From: Durusdinium trenchii
Taxonomy: Eukaryota; Sar; Dinophyceae; Suessiales; Symbiodiniaceae
Reading direction: 5' to 3'
DNA length: 64,000 nt
Assembly (NCBI GenBank): GCA_963970005.1
Contig: CAXAMN010008569.1
Coordinates: 90,981-154,980 of the forward strand
The stretch's first letter is position 1; the number at the start of each line of letters is the position of its first letter. Positions 44,785-54,965 of this stretch are shown in pieces. The notes under the pieces were generated by a model. It ran no database searches, had not been told where the DNA came from, and saw nothing but the letters and a program-made list of their open reading frames with translations. A program made the translations under genes and the position numbers.

Positions 44785-45237
44785 CTATTCGTCAAAGCCT
44801 TCAGGAGGGTCTACCAGCAAGTGGCTGCTCGATCCTCCCTTTCGAAGCCTGTCATCAACAAACATCACAGCACCTGGATCTCGCTCGACGGCCAGTCGTG
44901 CCATGCCATAATCACCCCGCAAGCGTTCAGATGCGAACTTAATGGATAAGCCATCTTGTTGCAAAGCTGCCCGAACGACATCCTCATCGTCCCTTAAACT
45001 TGGATCAGCGAATTCCAGAAGCTTCCCGTTTTGCACCAGAACTTCAATCGTGAAATCTTTGTTTGATTTGAGGCGCTTCCCTGCTTTGGCATAGTTCTCA
45101 AGATCTGCCTTTGCAGCTTCAGAGCCTCCAAAAATGGCACATCGTGCACAAATTTCATCATTCCAGGCCACCTCCTTGTGAACTTTGGGCAGGTTGTCCA
45201 TCCTGGTTTCAAGAAACCGGAATTGGACCCGCAAAAC
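44785..45237 (-). CDS. DUF4116 gene, last exon
   Basis: Starts after TTCAG|GTT and joins in phase. It reads MDNLPKVHKEVAWNDEICAR, NKDFTIEVLVQNGKLLEFAD and VRAALQQDGLSIKFASERLR, and ends with a Gly/Ser-rich tail (DPPEGFDE) and a stop. Confidence 0.7.
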   Translation of the reverse strand, partial: VLRVQFRFLETRMDNLPKVHKEVAWNDEICARCAIFGGSEAAKADLENYAKAGKRLKSNKDFTIEVLVQNGKLLEFADPSLRDDEDVVRAALQQDGLSIKFASERLRGDYGMARLAVERDPGAVMFVDDRLRKGGSSSHLLVDPPEGFDE

Positions 45238-48200
45238 CTGAACCAACACTAAGTCACTACGACATACCTTGTGAATATGATGTCTATAAGGAGTTTGTAG
45301 TCAAGATGTGTGAACACCCGAAAGGACAGCATGTGTCTTTAGGACCCCTCTCTCTCTCTCTGGGCATGACTCATCCCGGAGTCGTCTCACAGAGACGCCC
45401 AACGGCAACTTCCCCTAAACGCCGGAGACCAAGGTGCAAAACAGATCCAATATTTTCCAATATGTCTCTTTAGGACCTGTTGAGGTGAGTAATATAAAAA
45501 AAAGGAAAAAAACATGGCCAAGGTGCACTTTCCAGTTCTGCCTCACAGCCGCATGCAAGACCTCCTTATCGAAAATGAAATCTTCATCTGCCTCAGGAAG
45601 CACTAGGCCGTTCTGCTGCACAGCAGTGAGCACGATATCACGGTCCTTCGCAGTGTGGGCACTTAACCAGGCTTGGAAACTAGGTGTCCAAAATGGCAAA
45701 ATCTTGATCCAAACAATCCAAGCTCTGATTGAAGACGTTTGAGGATTTTATGGAATGATTTGAACACTGTTTAGTTGTCCTCCCACAATGTCTTCTGTGC
45801 CCAGTTCGAGCACTTGTAGATCACCTGAGCAAACATCCAGCACGAAGCTTGACAGAAATCTGATGCATGCAAGTGAGCTGATTGTGCACATATAATTGCA
45901 GTAGTTGATCTGCCTCATAATCTCACCGAAGCACAAATCATTCCAACAAAATCTGCAACCAATCCAAGGAAAAAAAACGTTGTCAAAATCCACAGCTATG
46001 GCACCTTGTAGTCGGTCTTCACTGCTACACGCATCACTTCCTTGTCCTCCCAGTAGGACTCTGGAACCTTTTTCCTCAGCACGGCACACCCCCAAAGCAC
46101 TCCAGCTCACAAGAAGCTTTTGTACCACCTTCCTGTTTCTCCAAGGAAGCCAGGGCTCAAAGCATCGATGGACTGAGACAGCGCCGCGATGACAAAGTCC
46201 TTGTCTTTCCAGTAGATCCGTTCTAGTTCCTTTGGACATCTGTCCATGATCGTCCAATCTCCTTGGCATGCCTGTACAAGCGATGGCAAGGCTACTCTGC
46301 GGGCTTTCAGAATTTTCAGAGGCACTTGCATGCACTTTGGTCATACAAGGTCATACATACAGCAACAGTTTGTTGGGCATCGATGTCTTTCATACAAAAG
46401 TCTTGGAGGGAATGAAGCATCGGTTAGAGTCCTGTTCAGGGCATTTGACAGGTCTGGGAATTTGTAAAACCAGAACCTCCTTGTTGTCATGAGTTCATGC
46501 GTTAGACATGGGCAAGCAGCAATAGATAAAGGACCAAAGAACACTCAACCCGTTCAGTAGGAACAAGAACGTCAAACACCGATATGTGCACATGCATATA
46601 CACATAACCGCAACAACCTTCGCTCGCATCCTTGAGAAGGATAAAGAAGGATCAAGAAACTGAATGCCAAGCGAGGCTGGTCTCATACTTAGTGTGTATC
46701 AAGTGAGGGATGATGCGTCTGAAAGTCAATTGCACCGATGCCTTCAGCACAAGCTGCCTCTCGCCCCAGAGGGGTTTAGCTGCCTTCTTGATCATTGCAG
46801 GTTCCTGCACAAGAAAGCAATGATTTGTTATATAGCTGTGAGTTGTGTTTGTGAAGCAACTATCTAGATACATTCTGCAACGAATCAACCTTCATAGTTG
46901 CAAGGAACCTTTGCTGGTTTATCAATGAGCTTGATATCATCTTCAAAATAAGTCATGACCATGTGGGGACTGCGCTCAGGTCAATGTGCTAGACTTTCAA
47001 CCTCACCACGCAGGTGTAATCCCTCTAATCTCTAGTTGTGTGTCCCGTATCCTCTTCAACCTATCTTCCCTGCGCCAGCCTGCACAATCACTGCCCAAAC
47101 AACATCCTCTTCAGACCATAGCCTTCCACGAGACACGGGCAAGACCCGCAGGCAAGGTGAAAAAATGGCCAGGGCAGCCAGGGCGTTTAAAAGGAAAAAG
47201 GCAACACGTTACCAGATCAAACTGATGAAGATGCTTGACCCATCCTTGATCCCAAGAGAAACCATGCGAACCCATTGCCATCATAGTTCATAGTTCCAAG
47301 TTGAATTCATATGTGGTCCTTTTGTGGGCCCCCTTGAATGGAAACCCTCCTAAAAAGCAACCGTTCCGTGCCTTCACTACCCCAAGTCTTGAAACAGCTA
47401 TCAGCAATGGTTTTGTGGTATATGAGCTGTGGTCTTAAATTGTTCTTAACTCGACTCGGCATGTTACATGTTCACGTCAAACAGCAGGAGTATCCGGGTA
47501 TCCTTCTTTAGGCTTTGCAGCTTTGCAACTGATGTCACGGCACTTGATCTATGTTTGGGCACCAAATCTCTAACCAAGCTAGCCAGTTAATCCAAGTCAT
47601 CACTTTCTAACAGTACACCTTCGATGAATTGTCATTGAATTGACCTCATCCCACTCCTCATCTCATGTATATACATCTCCAATATCCAGAAACGCAGCTC
47701 GAAATCGTGCCTCGTGTGTAAATCTCTAGACACTTACTGTATATACAGTATGATAGTGTGTGTGTGTGTCTCTGGGTGCAGCGTGTGAGCGGTGTCTCAT
47801 CTGAGAATCTCACAGCAAACCCCCAGAACTCCAGCCTTCGAATATAGAAGTCTGGAGCCTCATCGAGGATTTGGTAGTTTTGGCTGACAGCAGCCACCAC
47901 AATCTCCAAATTCTCCCACCTTGACGAGCCCAGCGAACCGAGCAAAAAATTATATACATAGTTACTCATCCCCCAAACCGGGTGCACAACTTTCTGTGCA
48001 GGTAATCAGTGTGGCACGACCCCACCACTACATTCACTACACCACAGATCACCACAGTATGCAATAGTGCTCGTGCCGCCGCAGCCACATGACTGTGTCA
48101 ACATTGCGAATCAGATTGTAGTCCTGCGAAACTGCTGCCAGCACGATCTTTGGATGCATCCAGCAGTCGTAGAAATCCTCCGCAACTTCGATGGCATGCC

Positions 48201-51200
48201 AATCTTGTTGCGCTGCGGTAAGGATGATCTCAGGATCTGCTTTCATGAAGTCAGGCACTAGCTCGAAGCAATGCCAGTTGCGTTTCACCATCTGGAGAAT
48301 GATCTTCCGACCAAGCTTGGCATCATGCGCGACATTGTAGATGAAGCGTTCGTGAATCATCAACTCATCGTCCACCCAGGGGAACATGTTCTTGTCATGG
48401 CGCAAGAACTCCAACATGGCCACTGGATCACGACGCAAACTTGGAGCAGTCCAGTCCATGACTGTCAAAGAGGGGTCTTGCTTAAATGCCGGCAAGACAA
48501 CGTCCTGAAGAGGCGGCTACCAGGGGTGCGATCAAGCTTGTTATTCAAGAGCAGTTCCGATGTCGTCCAAGTGTGCGCAAAATGAGAACGACAATGACAA
48601 ACATTATATATATATATAATAAATACAAGTCATAACTACATACACAAATCCGCCGACCCCACACCGTGGGGTGAGGCGTGACTGTCGATGTTAGCCTTAG
48701 CCTTAAGCCTTAGCCTTAGCCTTAGACCTTAGACCTAGTCCTTAGCCTTAGACCTAGACCTAGACCTTACCTCCCCTACCCCTCCGGACCCTTGTTGCAG
48801 TTACGAAAAACTCGCCCTGAAAGCGACCTGGATTGTCCAAGAATCTGCCATCCCAATTGATTTACATCTTGGGGCACCCTCTCGACCCGCGCGGGAAAAT
48901 AAGCACGGTCCAAAATGGTCCTGAGCTCGAATCCCGGGCTGGTCGCGGCATGGTCCCGGCCAATGCCCTTGCGTTTTCGTAGATTTTGTCACGCTTTCTG
49001 TTGAATGCTCTAGGCTTTGTCTTTTTGGGTACCTGCTTTGGTGGTGCTGGGTTGGGTCTAAATTGGTAAACCTGGGAGGTACCCAAAAAGTCGACTTTTT
49101 GGGTACCTGCTTTGGTGGTGAAGGGTTGGGTCTAAATTCTTGGGCAATGCTCGGGGTTCATGCAAGAGCTGACGTCCGATGGTAAATCTGGGAGGTACCC
49201 AAAAAGTCGACATTTTGGGTACCTGCTTTGGTGGTGCTGGGTTGGGTCTGCACTCTTAAGGCTAAGGCCAAGGCTTAAGGCTAAGGCTAACATAGAGCAA
49301 GGCTAGCGCTAAGGTTCTATCCCTTGGGGGTCGGCGGCTGCAGGCGGTAGCCTGGTAAATAAATAATCATAATATAGTTATTGTATGTTATTGTTATACT
49401 TATCATAAAGCACACATGGACCCGAAGTGCGGGAGCCCTCCTTCATTCCCCGGACGTTTTCAGAGGCAAATTGTAGGGCATGCCAATTGTCAGCTACGGC
49501 GAGTTGTACCAGCTTTGCATCATCTTTGACTTCCTCGCCTGCCTGTTCCAAAAGCATCCCTTCCTTAGACAGAACGATGCGCATGACACCTTTGTGATTT
49601 AGCTGCGATGGTGCTTTGAGAACTGCGCGGGGATCTTGCTTGCAGGCTTCCATGACAATCTCGGGATCCTTCTTTCCAGCCTCCCCAGCATACTCCAAAG
49701 CACGCCAGTTCTGAGCAATTGCTGCGTGTGCGATTTCCTTGTCAGATCTTAGAGCCTCACTCAAATGGGCAAAAACCTCCCAGTTTTGTTTCACGATCCT
49801 GAGTACGATCGGTTGCTCGATTGGCAGCTCCTCCATGGACTTCGTGATGCACATAAAATTGTGCTCCACCACTATGGCTACGATGTCTTCATTGGCCCGA
49901 AGGTCTTTGTGAATCCAGCGCAAAGCACGCCAGTCTTGCCGAACAGCAGCCAATGCAATATCAAAGTCTGCCATCAGATTCTCAGCGATCTTCTCCAAGT
50001 TACGCCAGTCATGGCGGACACAATGGAGTGCAAATTCTTTGTCTGCCCGAAGCCTATTGCAAAAAATAGGAACGAGTTCCAACATGTCAAAGTTAAGGCA
50101 GCATTGATAAATATGAAAATATGAATTGTGTTGATCATTGCGTTTTAGTCAGTACTCAGCTTGCCTTCCCAAGTGCCTATGCTTCTCTTTTGGGTTCAAG
50201 TCAAGTGCTCAGATCTGGCTAAGAAAAATTATGAAACCAATTCCTGACACGCACGCACACAAACCTGGGATTGATCATGTGGGTGTGCACCATTCTCAAA
50301 GGCCACCCAAAAGCAATAGAGAAGCATGGGAGGATGCCCAAGACATCTACGTTAATCGACATTCCAAAATATTCCAGACCAAACACATCCGGACGGTGTT
50401 ATTTTGTGTGGAGGACCCCTTGTGTTTTCCAATTCATGAGTCCTAGTCATAGTCAGCCTACTATACATCGCTCTGGAGTTGCGATATTAATTAATGTGCG
50501 TTTGTTCGTGCATGTTGATGGCGTGCATGTTGCTGTACAATCTCATCTTAATGGTTTGTTGCAAAATGTTGCACACGGAAATTCCTGGAACTTCACATGA
50601 AGAACACAAAACCCACAAAGTTGAACATAATTGAAAAATACACTAGCTAGTAGGCTAGTAGTAGTATATAATATAATGCCGAATGCCCTTGTTGCCCACC
50701 TGGCTTGAAGCTCATGGGGTGCCACATTGTGCACCGTCCAACCGCCAGTTTTGGCCGCTGCCCGGGGCACTGCCATGTACTCCCAAGCCTCAGGTGCTGC
50801 CACGCTGACAGCGTCCTCAGATGGCGAAAAACAAAGCTAAAAATTTGAACAACAACACACATTACTTATCATTAATTATTATTCCTTTAAAAGGGGGGAG
50901 GCCGCTAGGAGGCTAGGTAGCTAGTAGAAGAGGTAGCTAGTAGCTTACATAAGCTACTAGTTAGTATGGACGCACATTGGATCACATTGGTGCCGTTGGT
51001 TTCTTAATGTGACGTCGAATGAAGTCAATCCAGGAATCCCAATTGCTCTCAATGGCTGCAAGGACGATTTCGGGGTCTCTCAAGAATTCCTCGCATGCCA
51101 TGCGCAAGAGCTGCCAGTCCACGCGAACGGCTTCGATGACAAAGTCACGGTTGGACCAAGCAGCTGGGTCCAAGAAGTCTGCACAATCAATATCTTTTTT

Positions 51201-51756
51201 GATTGCAACCAACATCACCTCTTTGTTTTTTTTCAGCTCTGGGGCTGCAAACTGGATGGCTTTCGGATTCTTCATGACTGCAGCCATGACCACCTCAAAA
51301 TCGGCCTTCACGGCTGCAGGGGCAAACTCAAGCTGCAAACCGTACTCCCGGCATTTGGCCAACCACTCGGCCTGTTCAGGTGTCCTCCGGTGCAAGACCA
51401 CAGCACCACCCTCAACCGAGGGAGGGAAGACTTCCTCTAGAAGAGTCTTTTCTGGTGTCTCTTTGTTGCCGACCCAAAGTTTTTTGGGCAATGGGCTCTA
51501 TTCCAGTCTCTGCCCATATGCCACCCTTCAAGTCGCAAAGCCTCCAGCCTCTGTAAGCTCTCAATCTACAAATCTCTCTCATGGACGTGGTGTACACAAT
51601 AACTTCCACCAAGTCTTCCGTTAGAAGCGGTGGTCGAGGTTCCAAATCTTCAACCTGCTTCTCGACTGTAGCGACTGTTGCTACCTTGGCTGCCCGCGCT
51701 TTGCTGGACTTGCCTTTCTTGGACTTTGAGAACTCTTTTGGCTGCTTCCCTGCCAT
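44785..51756 (-). CDS. DUF4116-repeat protein with ubiquitin-like N terminus, multi-exon
   Basis: About ten exons: 51756 to about 50990, 50815-50700, 50053-49441, 48504-48077, 47919 to about 47797, about 46263-46125, about 46066-46011, about 45672-45529 and 45237-44785. The start was set at MAGKQPKEFSK. The N terminus has a Lys/Ala-rich stretch and a beta-grasp-like domain (VEVIVYTTSMREICRLRAYR). After it come many about 48-residue modules of the DUF4116 type (SDKEIAHAAIAQNWRALEYA; KDRDIVLTAVQQNGLVL; DDEDVVRAALQQDGLSIKFA), an alpha-helical repeat family abundant in dinoflagellates. The last exon ends in TAA/TAG-type stop context after PPEGFDE. One homopolymer frameshift lies at 51480-51485. 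Introns mix GT, GC and GA donors. The molecular role is unknown; a scaffold or protein-binding role is only inference. Confidence 0.7.
45529..45672 (-). CDS. DUF4116 gene, penultimate exon
   Basis: Reads AKDRDIVLTAVQQNGLVLPE and DKEVLHAAVRQNWK, one and a half modules, with a GT donor after TGGAAA. The 5' limit is approximate. Confidence 0.6.
46011..46263 (-). CDS. DUF4116 gene, two short exons
   Basis: About 46263-46125 reads DWTIMDRCPKELERIYWKDK then DFVIAALSQSIDALSP. About 46066-46011 reads VPESYWEDKEVMRVAVKTDY between AAAAG|GTT and AAG|GTGCC. Together they look like two half modules split by introns. Confidence 0.45.
47797..47919 (-). CDS. DUF4116 gene, fifth exon
   Basis: Starts GTGGGAG after CAAG and reads WENLEIVVAAVSQNYQILDE, then a degenerate module end (FWGFAVRFSDE). 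The 3' limit is approximate. Confidence 0.55.
48077..48504 (-). CDS. DUF4116 gene, fourth exon
   Basis: Reads DVVLPAFKQDPSLTVMDWTA, then KIILQMVKRNWHCFELVPDF and ADPEIILTAAQQDWHAIEVA. A GC donor leads to the exon at 47919. Confidence 0.7.
48690..48782. repeat. (CCTTAG)n-type tract inside a DUF4116 intron
   Basis: Degenerate TTAGCC/CCTTAG/CCTAGA hexamers. An inverted counterpart (AAGGCTAAGGC…CTTAAGGCTAAG) lies at about 49255-49310 in the same intron. Confidence 0.85.
49010..49255. repeat. three-copy repeat with a 32-bp palindrome, inside an intron
   Basis: The unit GGGTACCTGCTTTGGTGGTG…GGGTTGGGTCT occurs at about 49027, 49101 and 49217. Between units stands an inverted repeat centred on GTCGAC. 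It is perfect over 32 bp at 49077-49108 (AGGTACCCAAAAAG arm) and has one mismatch pair at 49193-49224. Confidence 0.9.
49441..50053 (-). CDS. DUF4116 gene, third exon (several modules)
   Basis: One base plus 204 codons. Modules include ADKEFALHCVRHDWRNLEKI, FDIALAAVRQDWRALRWI and SDKEIAHAAIAQNWRALEYA. The donor is GA type and joins in phase to the exon at 48504, with GA at both ends. Confidence 0.7.
50700..50815 (-). CDS. DUF4116 gene, second exon
   Basis: AG|GAC acceptor and CCAG|GTGGGC donor bracket 116 nt (38 codons plus two bases), reading VAAPEAWEYMAVPRAAAKTG. It joins the next exon as AG|G, giving LQARLRADKEFALHCV. Confidence 0.6.
50990..51756 (-). CDS. DUF4116 gene, first exon (ubiquitin-like domain), with A6 frameshift
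   Basis: Reads VEVIVYTTSMREICRLRAYR and then WAETGIEPIAQK. A run of six A (T6 at 51480-51485 on plus) shifts the frame; five would give QKLWVGNKETPEKTLLEEVF in frame. It then reads PEQAEWLAKCREYGLQLEFA and DUF4116 modules. The 3' limit near the KKPTAPM residues is not resolved. Confidence 0.6.
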
Positions 51757-51947
51757 GGCGTCTCCTAAGGAGAGCGTCTGAGCATCAGTGAGCTGCAAGC
51801 GGCAAATGTTCAGCACCTGGCACTGGACGAGGGCAACAGTCATGGTCAACCTCTACGAGTGTGAGGACTGTGAGGCGTTGTGAGCACCAAGCACTTCATG
51901 CTGTTTATTGCCATGTGCAACCTTACAATCAAGCAGAATGAGAGGTC

Positions 51948-52366
51948 CTTGCGTGGTTCAGGGCAATCCCGTGAGCTGTGGCCCAATTGACCACAGTTAT
52001 AGCAGTCCTTGGGTCATCACAAGAGTGAGTGGCAAGGTGCGCGATTTCACGCAGCAGCAAAGAATTGCCGTGAATAATTTGACGCCAAACTCGTTTACAA
52101 GTAATATGCAACAAATTGTGCAACAAAAGGCTTTGACTGCACATAAACAGTTCTAAAGTTTGAGGCTTGCCAAGGGTCCATGTTTTCTGCACCGCCTTGT
52201 CGACGTCCACCTGCAGCAAAACAAGTGGCTCAATCACCGCGCAGCAATACAAACCCAGCATCTTCACCGTGACCAGAACGTCCCAATGGCCTCCTTCACG
52301 GCCTCCTTCGCGGCCTCCTTCGCGGCCTCCTTCGCGGCCTCCATCACGGCCTCCATCGCGACGGTC
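51948..52366 (-). CDS. RGG-repeat plus CCHC zinc-knuckle gene fragment
   Basis: Exon 52366-52283 (28 codons) reads DRRDGGRDGGREGG repeated, ending GGHW. A GA-AG intron (52282-52018) has GAC at both the donor and the following exon. Exon 52017-51948 reads DCYNCGQLGHSSRDCPEPRK, an intact C-x2-C-x4-H-x4-C knuckle. RGG plus CCHC is typical of RNA-binding proteins (splicing or cold-shock type). The 5' and 3' ends were not found; the knuckle exon has a further GA donor. It lies just upstream of the DUF4116 gene. Confidence 0.5.
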
Positions 52367-52379
52367 CTCCAAAGAATTT

Positions 52380-53170
52380 TGGGGGGGTCCGGCCAACATC
52401 ACCAGCACCACCGCCTAGAACAAACATCCCAACTGATTCGGTCCAAATCTTCCAAAGATCTTGACAAAATGTGTGTGTGTGTGTGTTTTTTATTGACCTT
52501 TATTCCCGGGAACGTTGCGAAGGGTTCTTCCTATAGAAACCTTTTGCGTAACACATCTGCATCAATACATTTGAGATTTATACACCTGCATTTGTGTGTG
52601 CTACAAGTGCATCTGCACCTTGCACGTGTGATCTGTTATATAGACCTGCTGCTACTGTATGGAGGTGGTGGTACATTTGCGACGCATATCGTTGCAGTTG
52701 GATATGTGCTACAGTAGGTCCAGTAGGTATGCTACAAGTACATCTGCTGTTTGCAGGTGTGGTGTAGAGCTGCTGCTACGTTAGCATTGCTGCGGTGTTG
52801 GGATCTTGCTTTGGTGTTGGGGTCTTGCTTAGGTGAATTGTTTTGGTGCTGAGATCTTGATTGGATAACTTTCGATGGGATCTTGCTTAGATGGTTAAGC
52901 GCAATCATATATGCAAAGTCAAGTATGACTTTGGCTGGGGTCTTGCTTCAGTAAACACTTTATGCAAAAAGTAAACATATGTTAACAAAGAGAATAACAT
53001 GATAATATTGGTAGATGAATTAGGTGTCTTTTCTTGGGAGCCTATTTTGGTTCGGTCATAAAGGGATTAGTGGATATTAGTGGTTCATTAGTGGATTCCT
53101 TCAAAGTAGCACCGCCCATCACCCCTCCCATCCCAAAAAGATCCGCCGCAACAGTTTCACCTCTAGGATC
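52380..53170. other. stretch without a supported gene
   Basis: A (GT)n run near 52470-52490 and several GGGATCTTGCTT(T/A)-like short repeats (about 52800-52950). No coding sequence that I can support. Confidence 0.5.
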
Positions 53171-53176
53171 GCAAGG

Positions 53177-54782
53177 TCACGGCATGTCGGTGTTGCCAAA
53201 CAACTCTTCAGCGCGGCTCGATTTCGGAGCCTTCGCAGGTGGCTCCGGTGGCCCCTCTGGGGCCACCGGCTCAGCCTCCCGCTTGACACTGGATGCCGCT
53301 TTCAACTTTAGCTTGTTGTAAGCAAAATCCTTCTTTCAAACTTCCTGTCCCCTGTCAACATCTCAACACGCACCTTCTGAGACAACAAGGTGATGATCTT
53401 TGCTTCTTGTTGGTTGTGTTGTAGCTGCTCCTGTGCTTGGACGACTCTGTAATGACTATGTCACCAATCTGAAAAGTTTTTCCTTCGGCGGCAGAATCAC
53501 CAGTGACTTCGGTCTTGGGCTTCTGGTCCGGATGCTGAGCTTGGCGAGCCTCGAAATCGCTCTTGGCTTTCTGAAGGATGTCGGTCGATGGGCCTGTGGC
53601 TTTCGAGAGGGAGGTGCCTGCAAAGCGTGCCATCGTTCGCAAAGCATCCTCAACTGAGTTGCATGCAACATGTGGCCCCATAAACGGAAATGCAGCAAAC
53701 TAACACCAGCAAAGCACCTAGGGTATGAAACAAAACTGCAGCTGTTACGCCAAGAGGCTTGAAGGTCTTCAGTGGCAAAGGCTTTGGGATCCAAGGACAG
53801 CGAGTGCGAGGGCAAAGAAAGCTTCAAGGTGGAGAGCTCGAGGAAGAGGCCATGCGCCAAGGGCTTCAGCACGCGAGAATCGCCTGCCACCTTCAGCGAA
53901 TTGAAGAGCAAAACAAGGAGGCTCTTCGCCACAGGGTGCACCACCAAAGCTGGCAGCTCAAACGACTGGCACATGACAATGGCACTCTCCAAGAACTTTT
54001 GGGGGTCTTCGGCCAAGAAGTCGTGGCCTTTCGAAGCAAAAATCTTCAGCTTCAGCAAGTCATGGTTTGGTGCCCAGCCGCGGAGGTGTTCAAAGTGCTC
54101 TTCGGGTGTACCAAACAAGAAGCGAATCTTCTCTTCCGTGTTCAAAGGGCCAAAGAAGCCCTGGACAAACTGCAAGTTCTTTTGCTGCTCCTCCGAAAGT
54201 GGGCCACACAGCATCTTCCGAGCAAAGGCGCAACGTTCTTCATCGGACTGCTGCAGAGACATGTGTTGGTGGATTTTTTCCTCGGCTCGCCAGCGCACAA
54301 ACTGCTGGTACAGAGCTGACTTGTACAAGTATGTCTTTTGCGCTAAATCCAAGAAGTCCCACTCTGAAGCTGCGATCTCTTCAAGGGTGGAGCCACCCAT
54401 GGTCATCAATGCTTCTGCCAAGGGTGGCAAAAAGCCGGGAATCTCTTGGTGCAGCTCTTTCATGCTTTCACAAAAGGGCTTCAAGTGGTGGAAGCTTTCA
54501 TGCGTCAGCAGAGTTTTGACTGCGAACTTGATGCAAAGAGAGCTATGCGGGTCCAGGGACTCAATCAACTTGGAGACTTGTTCATGAGCATGGTCTTTCT
54601 TCCAAGAGCGAAAGTGCTTCAGGGTGGCGGGCATACACTTTGAACCAGAAGCTGGCACTCTGCGGAGCAAGCTCATCAGTGGCATGAAAGTTGTTGGCAT
54701 CAAACGCAACCTTCATCTGCTGAGCGATTTCCTCTGCACACTCCTGCTCTGTCTTCGCGCTGTCGGAGGCTTGCCTTTTCAA
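53177..54782 (-). pseudogene. hypothetical protein gene, unknown function, with frame breaks
   Basis: Starts about MKRQASDSAKTEQECAEEIA and reads FWFKVYARHPEALSLLEER. A one-base break near 54595 leads to HEQVSKLIESLDPHSSLCIK and a long helical region (FHHLKPFCESMKELHQEIPG; RFLFGTPEEHFEHLRGW; KSLLVLLFNSLKVAGDSRVL). After a probable intron, about 53670-53400 reads VEDALRTMARFAGTSLSKAT and KTFQIGDIVITESSKHR. The tail (VRVEMLTGDRKFE, then NKLKLKAASSVKREAEPVAP) needs another one-base change near 53335 and ends at TGA 53177. I recognise the style from dinoflagellate proteins, but no function. Confidence 0.5.
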
Positions 54783-54965
54783 AAGGCGCGAGGCTGCATC
54801 AGCAACCGCAGCAGGACTCTGCCCGGAGGCCTGACAAGTCTGACATGTGATTTACGGCATCTCACAGACTAGTCTAGTAACCAAAGTTACGTTTAAAAAA
54901 ATTGTTCGAAAAACCAAAACCTTCTCAAAGACTATCTTCCTTCGCCCCGCCAGGTAGCTTAAGCG

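Noticed and set aside
47036..47293. Plus-strand frame with ARAARAFKRKKATRYQIKLM
   Set aside because: Natural-looking basic helix, but it lies on the other strand within a DUF4116 intron with no partner exon. Not enough support to call a gene.
48905..48940. GAGCTCGAATCCCGGGC, like a tRNA T-arm
   Set aside because: No acceptor stem, A box or anticodon arm could be found around it.
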